Below are positions 46,231 through 56,479 of a stretch of DNA of 64,000 bases, one piece after another; the stretch's first letter is position 1; every line of letters begins with the position of its first letter. A model generated the notes under the pieces. The model had not been told where the DNA came from, did no database searches, and was given only the letters and a program-made list of their open reading frames with translations. Source of the DNA: an uncultured SAR86 cluster bacterium (GTDB taxonomy: Bacteria; Pseudomonadota; Gammaproteobacteria; Magnimaribacterales; D2472). The position numbers were made by a program, and so were the translations under genes. The stretch lies in NCBI GenBank assembly GCA_902632555.1, contig CACPCZ010000002.1, forward strand, positions 1 to 64,000. Reading direction: 5' to 3'.

Positions 46231-47661
46231 ATGAAATTAATAAGTAAATATATTTGCTGCTTTTTTTTAATATCAATTATAAATTCCCTATCATCTCAGG
46301 AGATAGAACTTCCTGAACTCGGTGATAGAGTATCTGGTGCTGTTTCTGCATCTCAAGAAAAAGCTATTGGAGAAATGTTCCTACAACAAATATATTCTCA
46401 GGCTCCGTTGATCTCAGATCCGCTTTTATACGAATATACCGAACACCTTATCTATAGATTATCTGAATATAGTCAGGTATCAGATAGGTATTTTAATATT
46501 TTACTCATTGATGACAATTCTCTAAATGCTTTTGCAGCACCTGGAGGAATTATAGGCGTTAATGGCGGGTTGTTTTTAAATGCTGATAATGAAGGTCAGT
46601 TTGCATCGGTTATAGCTCATGAATTGGCGCATCTTAGTCAAAGGCATTTTGCTAGAAACGTCTTAAAATCAAAAGACTCAAATTTAGCATCAGCACTTGT
46701 GACAGTTTCTTCAATTGCAATTGCGCTTATAAGCAACAATCCTAATGCGATGGTTGTTGGACCTGCAATTTTGCAACAACAAAATCTTAGGTATAGCAGA
46801 TTATTCGAAAAAGAGGCTGACCGTGTTGGTTTTATTAATCTTATTAATGCGGGATACAATCCAAAATCAATGGGTGAAATGTTTGAAAACATGAATGATC
46901 TTAGGAGACTATCCGGAGATCTTCCTCCAGAATTTCTACTCACACACCCACTTTCATCATCAAGAATTAGCGATGCTTTTAATGCCGCAGAAAACCTGTC
47001 TGAAGAAGGTACTAAGAAAGATTCATTAGAATTTTCATTAATGAAAGCTAGGTTGGAAATATATTATGAAACTATTCCAGCAAATGCGGTCAGATTATTT
47101 GAATCAAAACTAAGTGAAAATCCTTCTGATGCCAATATGTACGGGTTATCTCTAGCTCATAAGAACAATAACAATTTCACTGAGAGTGAAAAATTTATTG
47201 ATGGTTTAATTGATAAACATCCTAAAAATCTTGTAATAAATACAACAAAAATTGACTTATTGACACATTTTAAAAAATACGACGAAGCATTATTATTAGC
47301 AAATAAGTTTCTTGAAATTTCTCCCAAAAATTATCCTCTTTCTATTTCTAAATCAAAAATATTAATGCAAACAGGAAAATATTTTGAATCTGAAGAGCTG
47401 ATTAGAGATCAATTATTAAGAAAAAATGATGATCCTGAATTGTGGTTACTGTTGTCAGAAATTCAGAGAGCGAGTCAAAATATTATTGGCTATCATCAAA
47501 GTCGTGCAGAATATTTTCTTCTTCTTGGACAAAATGAAAAAGCTTTAAATCAGTTGCAGTTCGCACTTCAAATGACTCAAAGCAATTATCAAGTTTCTGA
47601 GAGAATAATGACAAAAATAATTGAAATTAAAAAAATCTTAGAGAGTGCTAGAGGTTTTTAG
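46231..47661 (+). CDS. bepA: M48 metalloprotease with TPR, BepA-like
   Basis: ALNAFAAPGGIIGVNGGLF-type region; HELAHLSQRH zinc motif; C-terminal TPR-like region. Confidence 0.93.
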   Translation: MKLISKYICCFFLISIINSLSSQEIELPELGDRVSGAVSASQEKAIGEMFLQQIYSQAPLISDPLLYEYTEHLIYRLSEYSQVSDRYFNILLIDDNSLNAFAAPGGIIGVNGGLFLNADNEGQFASVIAHELAHLSQRHFARNVLKSKDSNLASALVTVSSIAIALISNNPNAMVVGPAILQQQNLRYSRLFEKEADRVGFINLINAGYNPKSMGEMFENMNDLRRLSGDLPPEFLLTHPLSSSRISDAFNAAENLSEEGTKKDSLEFSLMKARLEIYYETIPANAVRLFESKLSENPSDANMYGLSLAHKNNNNFTESEKFIDGLIDKHPKNLVINTTKIDLLTHFKKYDEALLLANKFLEISPKNYPLSISKSKILMQTGKYFESEELIRDQLLRKNDDPELWLLLSEIQRASQNIIGYHQSRAEYFLLLGQNEKALNQLQFALQMTQSNYQVSERIMTKIIEIKKILESARGF

Positions 47662-48904
47662 CATTAGCCCTAGATATTTTTAATCCTACAAAAGATAAAT
47701 ATCCTGCGACAGGAAGAGCAAATAGTGGCAAAGCATTAGAAGCAAGAGAACTTAGACCAGCAATCTTTATAAATGCGCTTCCTGTTAAATCTCCAAATCG
47801 CGAAACAAATGTGTCAACTAAAACTGATGATTTATATCTGTCGTTCTTTCTAAAAGAACTAAAGATAATTTCTCTGGTTGGTTTATTTAAACCATATTCA
47901 AATACTCTTAAAAATACTGTTACTAATGCAACTGCTGTAATTGATGGAGCAAATCCATAAACAAAATATGCAATTAAAAAAATAATTCCATAAGTTAGCA
48001 TTATGTTTTTAATTCCAAATTTATTTATTAATAGATTGGTAAAAAATAATTGGATTATAAGTGTAAGCGGAGAAACAATTTGCTCAATAGTGGCGAAAAA
48101 TGCGATTCTTTGTTGTGAATCTGACGACCAGTCGTCGATAATACCTATTGCTGTAATCCATTGAACTGTCATCAAGCAAGTCCATATCCAAACATAGCTT
48201 GCAATATTTCTTACTTCTGATTGTTTTATTACATTTTTAATTGAGTCAAAACTTCCTCCACCAATATTTCTCTTATCTATGATTTCTTCATTCATTTTTG
48301 ATTTAGTGATCCTCATGCCTAAAATCATTGCAAAAAATAGTAAAATTGCTGCAGACAAAGTGAAAAACTCTAAACCAAATTCGTTGAAGGAATTTGAGAA
48401 TCGTTTTGATATTTCAGATCCGAAAATGGCACCTAGTGAACCTCCGGCCATTATGACTCCGTAAAATGATCTTGTTCTAGAATTTCTAAATATGTTTATT
48501 ATCACCACCCAAAATATTGAAACTACAAAAAACGAATAGACGTTGCACCATACATAAAAAACTCTACCAATCCATATAGATTCTCCAACCGAGAAAAATT
48601 TCCATGTTAGTAAAAATAATAAAAGATTTAATATCAAAAATGAGTAACAAAAAAATATAATTTTTCTTAAATTAGTTTTTGTAACAATGTATGAATATAT
48701 TGGATTTATTAGCAACATCGCTATTGCTCCTGCTGCTAACAAGTATGGTAAGTCATCTACATTTGCTACTGCCATTTCATTTCTAACAGGCCTTAATACA
48801 TACCATGATGACAGCACAAGAAAAAATAAAAATGAACCCAAAATAGATTCTCTTGAAAAGGATTTTTTAATGTCGTTGATAGAGATTTTTATTTCTGCAA
48901 GCAT
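47648..48904 (-). CDS. Multi-TM transporter resembling the NTP/NDP exchange (Npt1/Npt2) / MFS family
   Basis: SSWYVLRPVRNEMAVA N-terminal motif, about 12 TM. Confidence 0.6.
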   Translation of the reverse strand: MLAEIKISINDIKKSFSRESILGSFLFFLVLSSWYVLRPVRNEMAVANVDDLPYLLAAGAIAMLLINPIYSYIVTKTNLRKIIFFCYSFLILNLLLFLLTWKFFSVGESIWIGRVFYVWCNVYSFFVVSIFWVVIINIFRNSRTRSFYGVIMAGGSLGAIFGSEISKRFSNSFNEFGLEFFTLSAAILLFFAMILGMRITKSKMNEEIIDKRNIGGGSFDSIKNVIKQSEVRNIASYVWIWTCLMTVQWITAIGIIDDWSSDSQQRIAFFATIEQIVSPLTLIIQLFFTNLLINKFGIKNIMLTYGIIFLIAYFVYGFAPSITAVALVTVFLRVFEYGLNKPTREIIFSSFRKNDRYKSSVLVDTFVSRFGDLTGSAFIKIAGLSSLASNALPLFALPVAGYLSFVGLKISRANAKNL

Positions 48905-48927
48905 TTAAAATATTATGCCCCATAAAA

Positions 48928-49003
48928 TGGTGGGTCGCACAGGATTCGAACCTGTGACCAATTGGTTAAAAGCCAACTGCTCTACCAGCTGAGCTAGCGA
49001 CCC
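48928..49003 (-). tRNA. tRNA-Lys (anticodon UUU)
   Basis: GGGTCGCTAGCTCAGCTGGTAGAGCAGTTGGCTTTTAACCAATTGGTCACAGGTTCGAATCCTGTGCGACCCACCA; encoded CCA. Confidence 0.98.
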
Positions 49004-49030
49004 ACGTTGATACATAATAGAAAATGGAGA

Positions 49031-49678
49031 TTATTCCATATTTTTCAATAACTGCAAGGCCAAGGATGAAGCAGTATTGTTTGGATACTCTCTGACTACA
49101 AAATTATACTTAACTTTTGCAGCCTTTTGATCATCATTTTTTAAATAGATATCACCTATTTTTTTATGAGCTAAGGGTATTCTATAGTGATTGGGGTATA
49201 GACTAATTAGATCCATATAATAGTTTTCTGATTCATCGTAATCATTATTAATTAGTGATATCTCACCCAACCAAAAGTATGCCAGAGGTGTTTTCTCATC
49301 ATCATTAAAACTTTCGACAAAATATTTAAAAAGATTTAGGGCTTTTTCAAATTCTTGTTTCTCTAATGCAGTCGTGGCTGCTTTATATACTTGCTCCTTA
49401 CTTTTAGGATCCTCAATCCCTCTAAATCTCAAATCTGCATTTAAGGCAAGTATTTCTGTTTGATCATTAATATCTTCACTATTATCTAATGATTCTTCTA
49501 TCAGCTTTTCAATTAAATAATTTTGTGACTCGATTTGATTTCTAAGATTGGCTACCTCAGCTTCTAACTCTTGTATCTTTAAAAATAATATATCAGTTTT
49601 TGCATCTTGGCTTTCATTTGCTGTTGTATCGATATGCAAAAATAATAAAAAAAACAAAAAAGATATTTTTTTTAACAT
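49031..49678 (-). CDS. cpoB: Cell division coordinator CpoB (YbgF)
   Basis: N-terminal signal and coiled coil, C-terminal TPR; downstream of pal. Confidence 0.92.
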   Translation of the reverse strand: MLKKISFLFFLLFLHIDTTANESQDAKTDILFLKIQELEAEVANLRNQIESQNYLIEKLIEESLDNSEDINDQTEILALNADLRFRGIEDPKSKEQVYKAATTALEKQEFEKALNLFKYFVESFNDDEKTPLAYFWLGEISLINNDYDESENYYMDLISLYPNHYRIPLAHKKIGDIYLKNDDQKAAKVKYNFVVREYPNNTASSLALQLLKNME

Positions 49679-50175
49679 TAATTAATTTCTACTCTTCTGT
49701 TTTTTGCATAACTTTCTTCATCGTTACCAAGAGCTAGAGGCATTTCCTCGCCAAAACTTTTAACAACAATTCTATTTTTTTTAATACCATTTAACTCTAG
49801 ATATTGACTAACGGCTTCTGCTCGCCTCTGCCCAAGTGCTAAGTTATATTCACGGGTACCTCTTTCATCTGCATGGCCAGCAAGAACAATATTTAAATTT
49901 GAGTTTTCATTCAAAGCGTCTGCAACACTTTTCAGAATTTGAAGAGACTTTGAAGTAAGTTCAGTCTTATCAAAATCAAAATATATTGTTGCATTTGCAA
50001 AGACTGCTTCACTATCGTAGTTAATGTCTTCAGATTCTATTGTTGAAGCTGCCTGAACTTGAACTGTTTTTACATCACCAGAATATACAGTTTCTTCAGT
50101 AACATTCATGCTAGAGCAGGATGTTAGAAGAAGTAAAAAAAATATTAAATTAAAATTAAACTTAGAAAAAAACAT
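49678..50175 (-). CDS. pal: Peptidoglycan-associated lipoprotein Pal
   Basis: Lipobox LTSCSS; IYFDFDKTEL...GHADERGTREYNLALGQRRAEAV. Confidence 0.98.
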   Translation of the reverse strand: MFFSKFNFNLIFFLLLLTSCSSMNVTEETVYSGDVKTVQVQAASTIESEDINYDSEAVFANATIYFDFDKTELTSKSLQILKSVADALNENSNLNIVLAGHADERGTREYNLALGQRRAEAVSQYLELNGIKKNRIVVKSFGEEMPLALGNDEESYAKNRRVEIN

Positions 50176-50190
50176 AATTACTCCATGAAA

Positions 50191-51435
50191 TTATCTTAAA
50201 AATCCAGACCATGATGGCTCTCTCACAGCTCCATTTTTTGCAGGGAGCCTAAATCTAGCTCCACTAAGCGTAACACCTGCAAGTAGACCCATACCACTGT
50301 CTTTAATAGCGTAAACTATAACATTTCCATTAGGTGAAATACTAGGTGATTCATCCATTTGCGAGATTGTTAAGGGCCTTATAAAGTTTTCATCAAAGTA
50401 CTTCATTGCAATTTGAAAATTTGAGTTCGTCCTATGTACAAAAACAATTCCGTCACTATTTGGTAAATAAGAACCTTTGGCATTGTAATTACCATCAAAT
50501 GTAATTCTTTTTGGTTTTGCATTGTATTTCCTCAGATCTAATTCGTATAGTTGTGGTGAGCCAGATCTTCCTGAGGTAAACATAATCTTTGAACCTTTTG
50601 GAGACCATGTAGATTCAGTATCAATTGAATAGTGATTTGTGAGTCGTGTTAAATTTTTATTAGTCAAATTTAGAATATATATTTCTGCATTTCCATCTTG
50701 ATAAAGCGTTAGGGATAAAAACTTCCCATCTGGTGACCATGCAGGAGAACTAATCTGATTTTTATTTTCAATTACAATTTCTCTTTCACCATTTGCTATA
50801 TTTTGAATAAACACTTGTGCCATTCCTGTTTCAAAAGAAACATAAGCAACTTTTCTCGAATCAGGCGACCATGTTGGAGAGATAATTGGCTCAGAACTTT
50901 CAAGTAAAATTTGTTCATTCTTACCATCCGCATCTGCAACAATCAGCTTGTAATTTCTGTCTTGAGTTACATATAAAATTTTTGTAGATGCTATGCCTTT
51001 GATGCCTGTAATTTCTTCATAAATTCCATCACTAACGTAGTGCGCGAGTTGTCTATTTTTGTTTGGAATTCCATAAACAGTTGAGGTCCTTATTTTAGAA
51101 CCTTTTCTGATGTCATAGACTTCATAGATGATATCTCCATTAAGAACGCTACCCAAAACTAAATAATCAATATTCAAGATTCTAAAATCATTAAAAATAA
51201 TTTCGCTTTCTTTTGAAGGAATCGATAAAAGCTCTGAACTGGTAAAAACTTTAAATTCACCAGATCGCTTTAAATTATTAATTATTATTCCATGAATTTC
51301 AGATGATAATTTCTCTTCTCCATTAAATTGAACTATTGCAACTTTGTATGGATCATCAGTACCTTTTGTAATTTCCAAGATCAGTTCAGCATAAAGAAAA
51401 CATGGTAAAAAGAATAAAATGAAAAATTTTTTCAT
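50191..51435 (-). CDS. tolB: Tol-Pal system protein TolB
   Basis: WSPDSRKVAYVSFE repeats; between tolA and pal. Confidence 0.98.
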   Translation of the reverse strand: MKKFFILFFLPCFLYAELILEITKGTDDPYKVAIVQFNGEEKLSSEIHGIIINNLKRSGEFKVFTSSELLSIPSKESEIIFNDFRILNIDYLVLGSVLNGDIIYEVYDIRKGSKIRTSTVYGIPNKNRQLAHYVSDGIYEEITGIKGIASTKILYVTQDRNYKLIVADADGKNEQILLESSEPIISPTWSPDSRKVAYVSFETGMAQVFIQNIANGEREIVIENKNQISSPAWSPDGKFLSLTLYQDGNAEIYILNLTNKNLTRLTNHYSIDTESTWSPKGSKIMFTSGRSGSPQLYELDLRKYNAKPKRITFDGNYNAKGSYLPNSDGIVFVHRTNSNFQIAMKYFDENFIRPLTISQMDESPSISPNGNVIVYAIKDSGMGLLAGVTLSGARFRLPAKNGAVREPSWSGFLR

Positions 51436-52058
51436 GACGGATTAAATTTAATTTGAATATTTTTAAAATTAGTCTGATATAAACTGACAGAGATCGATTC
51501 AAAGAAATTGAAAGTTTCAAGACGCTCAACTGCTTTTAATGCTGAGTTATCAAATCTAATATTTCCACTACTTTGTATTAAATTTACTTTAATGATTCTT
51601 CCATTTTTATTTATAGTTAATCTCATTAGGCACTCTAGCCCTTCTTGAATATTGATTGGTTTCCTCCATGCAGATTGAATATTAGAAATTATCATAGAGC
51701 TGTATAGGTCAATTTTATCCTGATCAGACTTATCTTGAAGTAAAGTATCTTCATTTAGTAAATCTTGAATATCTGAGATATTTACCGATTTTTCGAAAGA
51801 AATTTCATTTAGGATTGTTTCTTGAATTAATGGAGTACTTTGATCATTTGTTTTATCGACTGCAATATCTGAATTAAGTTCTTTTGGAACAGGTTTTGTT
51901 TGTTTTTGCTCAAACAATAGATTTACATTTATAGGATTGCTGAGAATTGACCTATCAATTTTTTCAAAATAAAAGAAGCCAAATAAATAAACTATTATAA
52001 GGGCATGAATTACGAAAGAAATAAATGAAGCCTCTAAATATCTTGTATTAATCTGCAT
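51432..52058 (-). CDS. tolA: Short TolA-like protein
   Basis: ORF 51432..52094; likely start MQINTRYLEASFISFVIHALIIVYLFGFF; C-terminal domain WRKPINIQEGLECLMRLTINKNGRIIKVNLIQSSGN. Confidence 0.88.
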   Translation of the reverse strand: MQINTRYLEASFISFVIHALIIVYLFGFFYFEKIDRSILSNPINVNLLFEQKQTKPVPKELNSDIAVDKTNDQSTPLIQETILNEISFEKSVNISDIQDLLNEDTLLQDKSDQDKIDLYSSMIISNIQSAWRKPINIQEGLECLMRLTINKNGRIIKVNLIQSSGNIRFDNSALKAVERLETFNFFESISVSLYQTNFKNIQIKFNPS

Positions 52059-52470
52059 ATCCTGTAGTAACAATTCCAATTTTAGATATTCCAATACTCT
52101 GAACTGATGCCATTGCTTTGGCTACATAATCAAAGGAAGCATCTTTGTCACTTTGAAAGACAACTTCAATTTCAGGATTCGCTTCAAAAATGACTTCTGA
52201 CTTTCTTTTAAGCTCCTCTAGATTTATGCTAAGTGATTCATCGCCCACATTAATAAAATATTCTCCCTTTGCATTGATTGATATAACCAAAGGTTCACTT
52301 TGAATGCTCATTTTTGTTGTATCAGTCTTTGGCAAATTTACTTCTATGCCTTGAATGAGCAATGGGGACAAAACCATAAAAATAATTAATAGTACGAGCA
52401 TTACATCAATATAAGGAACAACATTAATTTCAGCTTTTAAGTTTTTCTTCTTACCAAGCCTATATATCAT
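52048..52470 (-). CDS. tolR: Tol-Pal protein TolR
   Basis: EINVVPYIDVMLVLLIIFMVLSPLL. Confidence 0.97.
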   Translation of the reverse strand: MIYRLGKKKNLKAEINVVPYIDVMLVLLIIFMVLSPLLIQGIEVNLPKTDTTKMSIQSEPLVISINAKGEYFINVGDESLSINLEELKRKSEVIFEANPEIEVVFQSDKDASFDYVAKAMASVQSIGISKIGIVTTGYAD

Positions 52471-53135
52471 TTTTTATTTGATTGTTTATAAAAAATACTC
52501 GCCAATTCTTCAGCAAAAATAAGTGTATTTTGACTTATTGACTCTGATTCAGATGTGAACTTGTTAAAAGCTATTACTGCTGGTATTGCAGCAAATAGTC
52601 CCATTCCAGTAGCAATTAGTGCTTCCGAAATACCTGGCGCAACAGCATTGATTGTTGCCTGTGTTGCATCTGACAATCCTTGAAATGATGTCATTATTCC
52701 CCAAACTGTTCCCAGGAGTCCTACATAAGGACTTACAGAACCAACGTTAGCTAAAAAAGACAAGTGTTTGTTCATCTCTTCTTCATCGGATGCTATTGAA
52801 ACTCTCATAGTTCTGCTGATGCTTTCAAGGTCAAATTGATCAAAGTTTTCTGGTGAAACTGAATTTTTATAATCTGAATAAGAATTTTTGAATAAATTTA
52901 TTGCTCCATAGCTAATTCTATTTTTATTTATTTTAGAAAAAAGATTGTCTAGATCTTTTTCAGTCCAAAACTCTTTCAAAAATGCATTATTAATATCTTT
53001 AATTTTTTTAAAAAATCTATACCTCTCAATAATAATTATCCAAGACAATATAGATGCTATAAAAAGCAATACCATTACAGCCTTTACTACAATGCCTGCC
53101 TCAAGAAAAAGATTTAATACTGAAATATCGTCCAT
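52467..53135 (-). CDS. tolQ: Tol-Pal protein TolQ
   Basis: SPYVGLLGTVWGIMTSFQGL...ISEALIATGMGLFAAIPAVIAFN. Confidence 0.98.
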   Translation of the reverse strand: MDDISVLNLFLEAGIVVKAVMVLLFIASILSWIIIIERYRFFKKIKDINNAFLKEFWTEKDLDNLFSKINKNRISYGAINLFKNSYSDYKNSVSPENFDQFDLESISRTMRVSIASDEEEMNKHLSFLANVGSVSPYVGLLGTVWGIMTSFQGLSDATQATINAVAPGISEALIATGMGLFAAIPAVIAFNKFTSESESISQNTLIFAEELASIFYKQSNKK

Positions 53136-53139
53136 AACT

Positions 53140-53553
53140 TTACCTGTTGAAAATTAATAATAAATCATCTGGGAATTTTTTTGGTTTTTTTGTTATTAAA
53201 TCTATAAAACAAACTTCAACTTCTCCTGTTGCATATTCATGTCCACTATGAGTGTTTATTATTTTTTGGGTAAAAATCATCCTAGCATCTGATTTTTTAT
53301 CAACAGATGACTCAACTGTAATTTCATCACCTAACTCTGCAGCGGCAATATATTTTATGTTAATGCCTTTTATAACAAACGCTTTATTTTGCTGTTTAAG
53401 TGCTCTTTGAGATACATTATTTTTTGATAAAAATTCAGATCTTGCTCTTTCAAAAAATTTTATATAATTTGCATGATATACAACACCTTGAAAATCAGTA
53501 TCTTCAACATATATTTTGAAATTTAATGGCTTACACTTGATAATTTTTTTCAT
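53140..53553 (-). CDS. ybgC: Acyl-CoA thioesterase YbgC
   Basis: VYVEDTDFQGVVYHANYIKFFERARSEFL-type motif (IYVEDTDFQGVVYHANY). Confidence 0.96.
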   Translation of the reverse strand: MKKIIKCKPLNFKIYVEDTDFQGVVYHANYIKFFERARSEFLSKNNVSQRALKQQNKAFVIKGINIKYIAAAELGDEITVESSVDKKSDARMIFTQKIINTHSGHEYATGEVEVCFIDLITKKPKKFPDDLLLIFNR

Positions 53554-53956
53554 GCATCTCTATGTCCTCTTGAAATAGTTCAAGAATAATTTGAATAAAG
53601 TCAGGCCATAATAAATCTAAAGTAACTAGATTATTTTTAATGTTTTTGTTTAACGTGCTTGCAAGAATCCTAACTTTAATTGGTCTATTATTAAATTTAT
53701 AAACCAAAGCGGGTTTCATATTTTGGCCAGAAGACGAAGCAATTACTTGATCCCACCAGTCTGGTCTAGGTTCTGCTCCAGTTCCATAGGCTTTGCATTC
53801 AATACACCATGTTCCTAACATCAAGTCAGGAAGCTCTTTTGTTCTAGTCTGCTCTAGAATCCTTTTAACTGGATTCTTGAGATTTAAATCTTCGATAAGG
53901 GCATTAGCGATTTGCCTTTCAAATGCAGCGCCTTTATTTCTTGAATTAATAGACAA
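53531..53956 (-). CDS. Putative PD-(D/E)XK nuclease, Hjc/phage-type Holliday junction resolvase-like
   Basis: NKGAAFERQIANAL (E), ELPDLML (D), CIECKAYG (ExK) motif spacing; between yebC and ybgC. Confidence 0.7.
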   Translation of the reverse strand: MSINSRNKGAAFERQIANALIEDLNLKNPVKRILEQTRTKELPDLMLGTWCIECKAYGTGAEPRPDWWDQVIASSSGQNMKPALVYKFNNRPIKVRILASTLNKNIKNNLVTLDLLWPDFIQIILELFQEDIEMHEKNYQV

Positions 53957-53958
53957 AA

Positions 53959-54696
53959 TTATGCCTTAATCTCAAAATTTTCTGGAAACTCTGCGTTGGT
54001 GTGAACCTCTTGCACATCATCTAAATCATCCATAAATTCCATTATATTTAATACCTTTTCTGACATATCTTGGTCTAATTTAACAAGAGTTTCTGCTCTA
54101 AGTGTTAATTCAGCATTAGAATAAACAATATTTTTCTGTTTTAAAGTATTAATAATATCGTTAAATAGATTAACTTCAGTTGTAATTTCAAAAAAGTCCT
54201 CTTCCTCAGATAAGTCTTCTGCACCAATCTCAATTACTAATTCCATTAACTCCTCTTCAGAAAAACTTTTATCTAAATGAATAATTCCCATTTTCTTGAA
54301 AAGATAAGATACCGATCCATCTGTACCAAGATTGCCACCAAATTTAGAAAATGCATGTCTTACATCTGAAACAGTTCTATTTCTATTATCAGACATTGTC
54401 TCGACGAGAATTGCTACACCTCCTGGCCCGTATCCCTCAAAAATAATTTCCTCTAGGGCTCCTGTCTCTCCAGTTCCAGAGCCTTTCTCAATAGCCCTTT
54501 TAATTGTATCTTTTGGCATATTCGCAGAGTTAGCCTTCTCTAATGCTAGTCTTAATCGAGGATTATCATTAGGATCTGGTCCTTCTTTTGCGGCAACTGT
54601 AATTTCTCGGATAACCTTAGTCCATACTTTACCTCTCGAAGCATCCTGTCTTGCCTTTCTGTGTTTGATATTAGCCCATTTAGAATGACCGGCCAT
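53959..54696 (-). CDS. yebC: YebC/PmpR family transcriptional/translation regulator
   Basis: MAGHSKWANIKHRKARQDASRGKVWTKVIREI. Confidence 0.98.
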   Translation of the reverse strand: MAGHSKWANIKHRKARQDASRGKVWTKVIREITVAAKEGPDPNDNPRLRLALEKANSANMPKDTIKRAIEKGSGTGETGALEEIIFEGYGPGGVAILVETMSDNRNRTVSDVRHAFSKFGGNLGTDGSVSYLFKKMGIIHLDKSFSEEELMELVIEIGAEDLSEEEDFFEITTEVNLFNDIINTLKQKNIVYSNAELTLRAETLVKLDQDMSEKVLNIMEFMDDLDDVQEVHTNAEFPENFEIKA

Positions 54697-54699
54697 ATT

Positions 54700-56466
54700 C
54701 TATTCTTCCTTATGCGTACTGATTATTTTCAGCTCATCAAGTTGTTTTTCATCAACTTTACTAGGTGCTTCTGTTAAAAGGCATGCTGCGCTTTGAGTCT
54801 TTGGAAAAGCAATTACATCTCGGATGTTTGTTGTATCAGTTACAAGCATGACAATTCTATCTAAACCAAAAGCTATCCCACCATGAGGCGGACATCCGGA
54901 AGCCAGAGCTTTTAATAAGAAACCAAATTTATTAGTTGCTTCTTCTTTTGAGATCTTAAGGGTCTCAAAAACAGTTTCTTGCATAGATTTATCAAAAATT
55001 CTAAGTGAACCACCTCCGATCTCATAACCATTTAGCACTACATCATACGCGTATGCTAAAGATGTATCAGGATTATTTTTCAATTCATCTGAATTACATT
55101 GTGGCAAAGTAAAAGGATGATGAAGTGGTGTTAGTTCACCATCACTATTAGTTTCAAACATTGGAAAATTAATTATCCAGCACGGAGCCCATTTAGAATT
55201 GTATAAATTTAAGTCCATACCGATTTTCTTAATTAGACTGCTCATTGATAAATTTACAATTGTTTCAGAACCGGCACCAAAGAAGATTAAGTCATCTGAT
55301 TTAACATCTAAATTATTCAATATGCTTGAAACCGTTTCTTTCTTGAGGAATTTTAGTATTGGTGACTGAATGCCATTTTCTATATCTTCAGCATCATTAA
55401 TTTTAATATAAGCTAATCCTTTTGCGCCAAGCTTAGAAACAAATTTGGTATAGTCATCAATTTGACCCCTTGTTAATGAATTTCCACCTGGCACTTTTAA
55501 TGCAACTACCCTCGAATGTGTCTTTTTAGCCGGCTCTGAAAATACTTTAAACTCCTCATCTTTTACTAAATCGGCAATATCTACTAATTTTAGAGGAATC
55601 CTTAAATCAGGCTTGTCACAGCCATATTCATTCATAGCATTATTCCAATCCATTACCTCAAATTTTTCTAACTTGTCGCCACAGAATTCATTGATTATTT
55701 TTTTAATCATTTTTTCACTCACAGACATAATTTCTTCCTGAGTTATAAAAGATGCTTCTATATCAATTTGAGTAAACTCTGGCTGTCTATCTGCTCTTAA
55801 ATCCTCATCTCTAAAGCATCTTGCAATTTGATAATACTTATCAAGACCTCCCATCATTAAAAGTTGCTTGAATAGCTGGGGTGATTGCGGCAATGCATAA
55901 AAACTACCAGGCTGAACTCTACTTGGTAGGATGTAATCTCTGGCTCCTTCTGGTGTCGCTCTTGTCAAAATAGGTGTTTCAATTTCGTGAAATCCACTTT
56001 TTTCAAGATAATTTCTTATCAATGAAGTTATTTTTGATCTGGTGATTATTCTCTCATTCATTTCGGGCCTTCTTAAATCTAGAACCCTATTTTTTAGTCT
56101 TACATCCTCATTTACATCCTGATATTCATCAATTGGAAATACAGGGGTGTTAGCTTTGCTGAGTATGACGATATCAGACACCTCTATCTCAATTTCACCT
56201 GTATGCATATTTTTATTTATAGTTCCTTCTAGTCTTTTTCTTACGCTACCTGAAACTTGAATAACATATTCATTTCTTATTGACTCAGCAATTTTAAAAG
56301 CTTCTTTATTTTCAGGGTTAACAACTGCTTGGCATATGCCTTTGATATCTCTTACGTCTAAGAAAATAACTCCGCCATGATCTCTTCTTCTGTGAATCCA
56401 GCCACAAATTATTACTTCTTCTTTTATGTCTGAAGAAGTTATTTCACCACAGTAATGAGATTTCAT
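54700..56466 (-). CDS. aspS: Aspartyl-tRNA synthetase
   Basis: ICGWIHRRRDHGGVIFLDVRD...RCFRDEDLRADRQPEFTQID...GIAFGLDRIVML. Confidence 0.99.
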   Translation of the reverse strand: MKSHYCGEITSSDIKEEVIICGWIHRRRDHGGVIFLDVRDIKGICQAVVNPENKEAFKIAESIRNEYVIQVSGSVRKRLEGTINKNMHTGEIEIEVSDIVILSKANTPVFPIDEYQDVNEDVRLKNRVLDLRRPEMNERIITRSKITSLIRNYLEKSGFHEIETPILTRATPEGARDYILPSRVQPGSFYALPQSPQLFKQLLMMGGLDKYYQIARCFRDEDLRADRQPEFTQIDIEASFITQEEIMSVSEKMIKKIINEFCGDKLEKFEVMDWNNAMNEYGCDKPDLRIPLKLVDIADLVKDEEFKVFSEPAKKTHSRVVALKVPGGNSLTRGQIDDYTKFVSKLGAKGLAYIKINDAEDIENGIQSPILKFLKKETVSSILNNLDVKSDDLIFFGAGSETIVNLSMSSLIKKIGMDLNLYNSKWAPCWIINFPMFETNSDGELTPLHHPFTLPQCNSDELKNNPDTSLAYAYDVVLNGYEIGGGSLRIFDKSMQETVFETLKISKEEATNKFGFLLKALASGCPPHGGIAFGLDRIVMLVTDTTNIRDVIAFPKTQSAACLLTEAPSKVDEKQLDELKIISTHKEE

Positions 56467-56479
56467 GATTATTCCCTAG

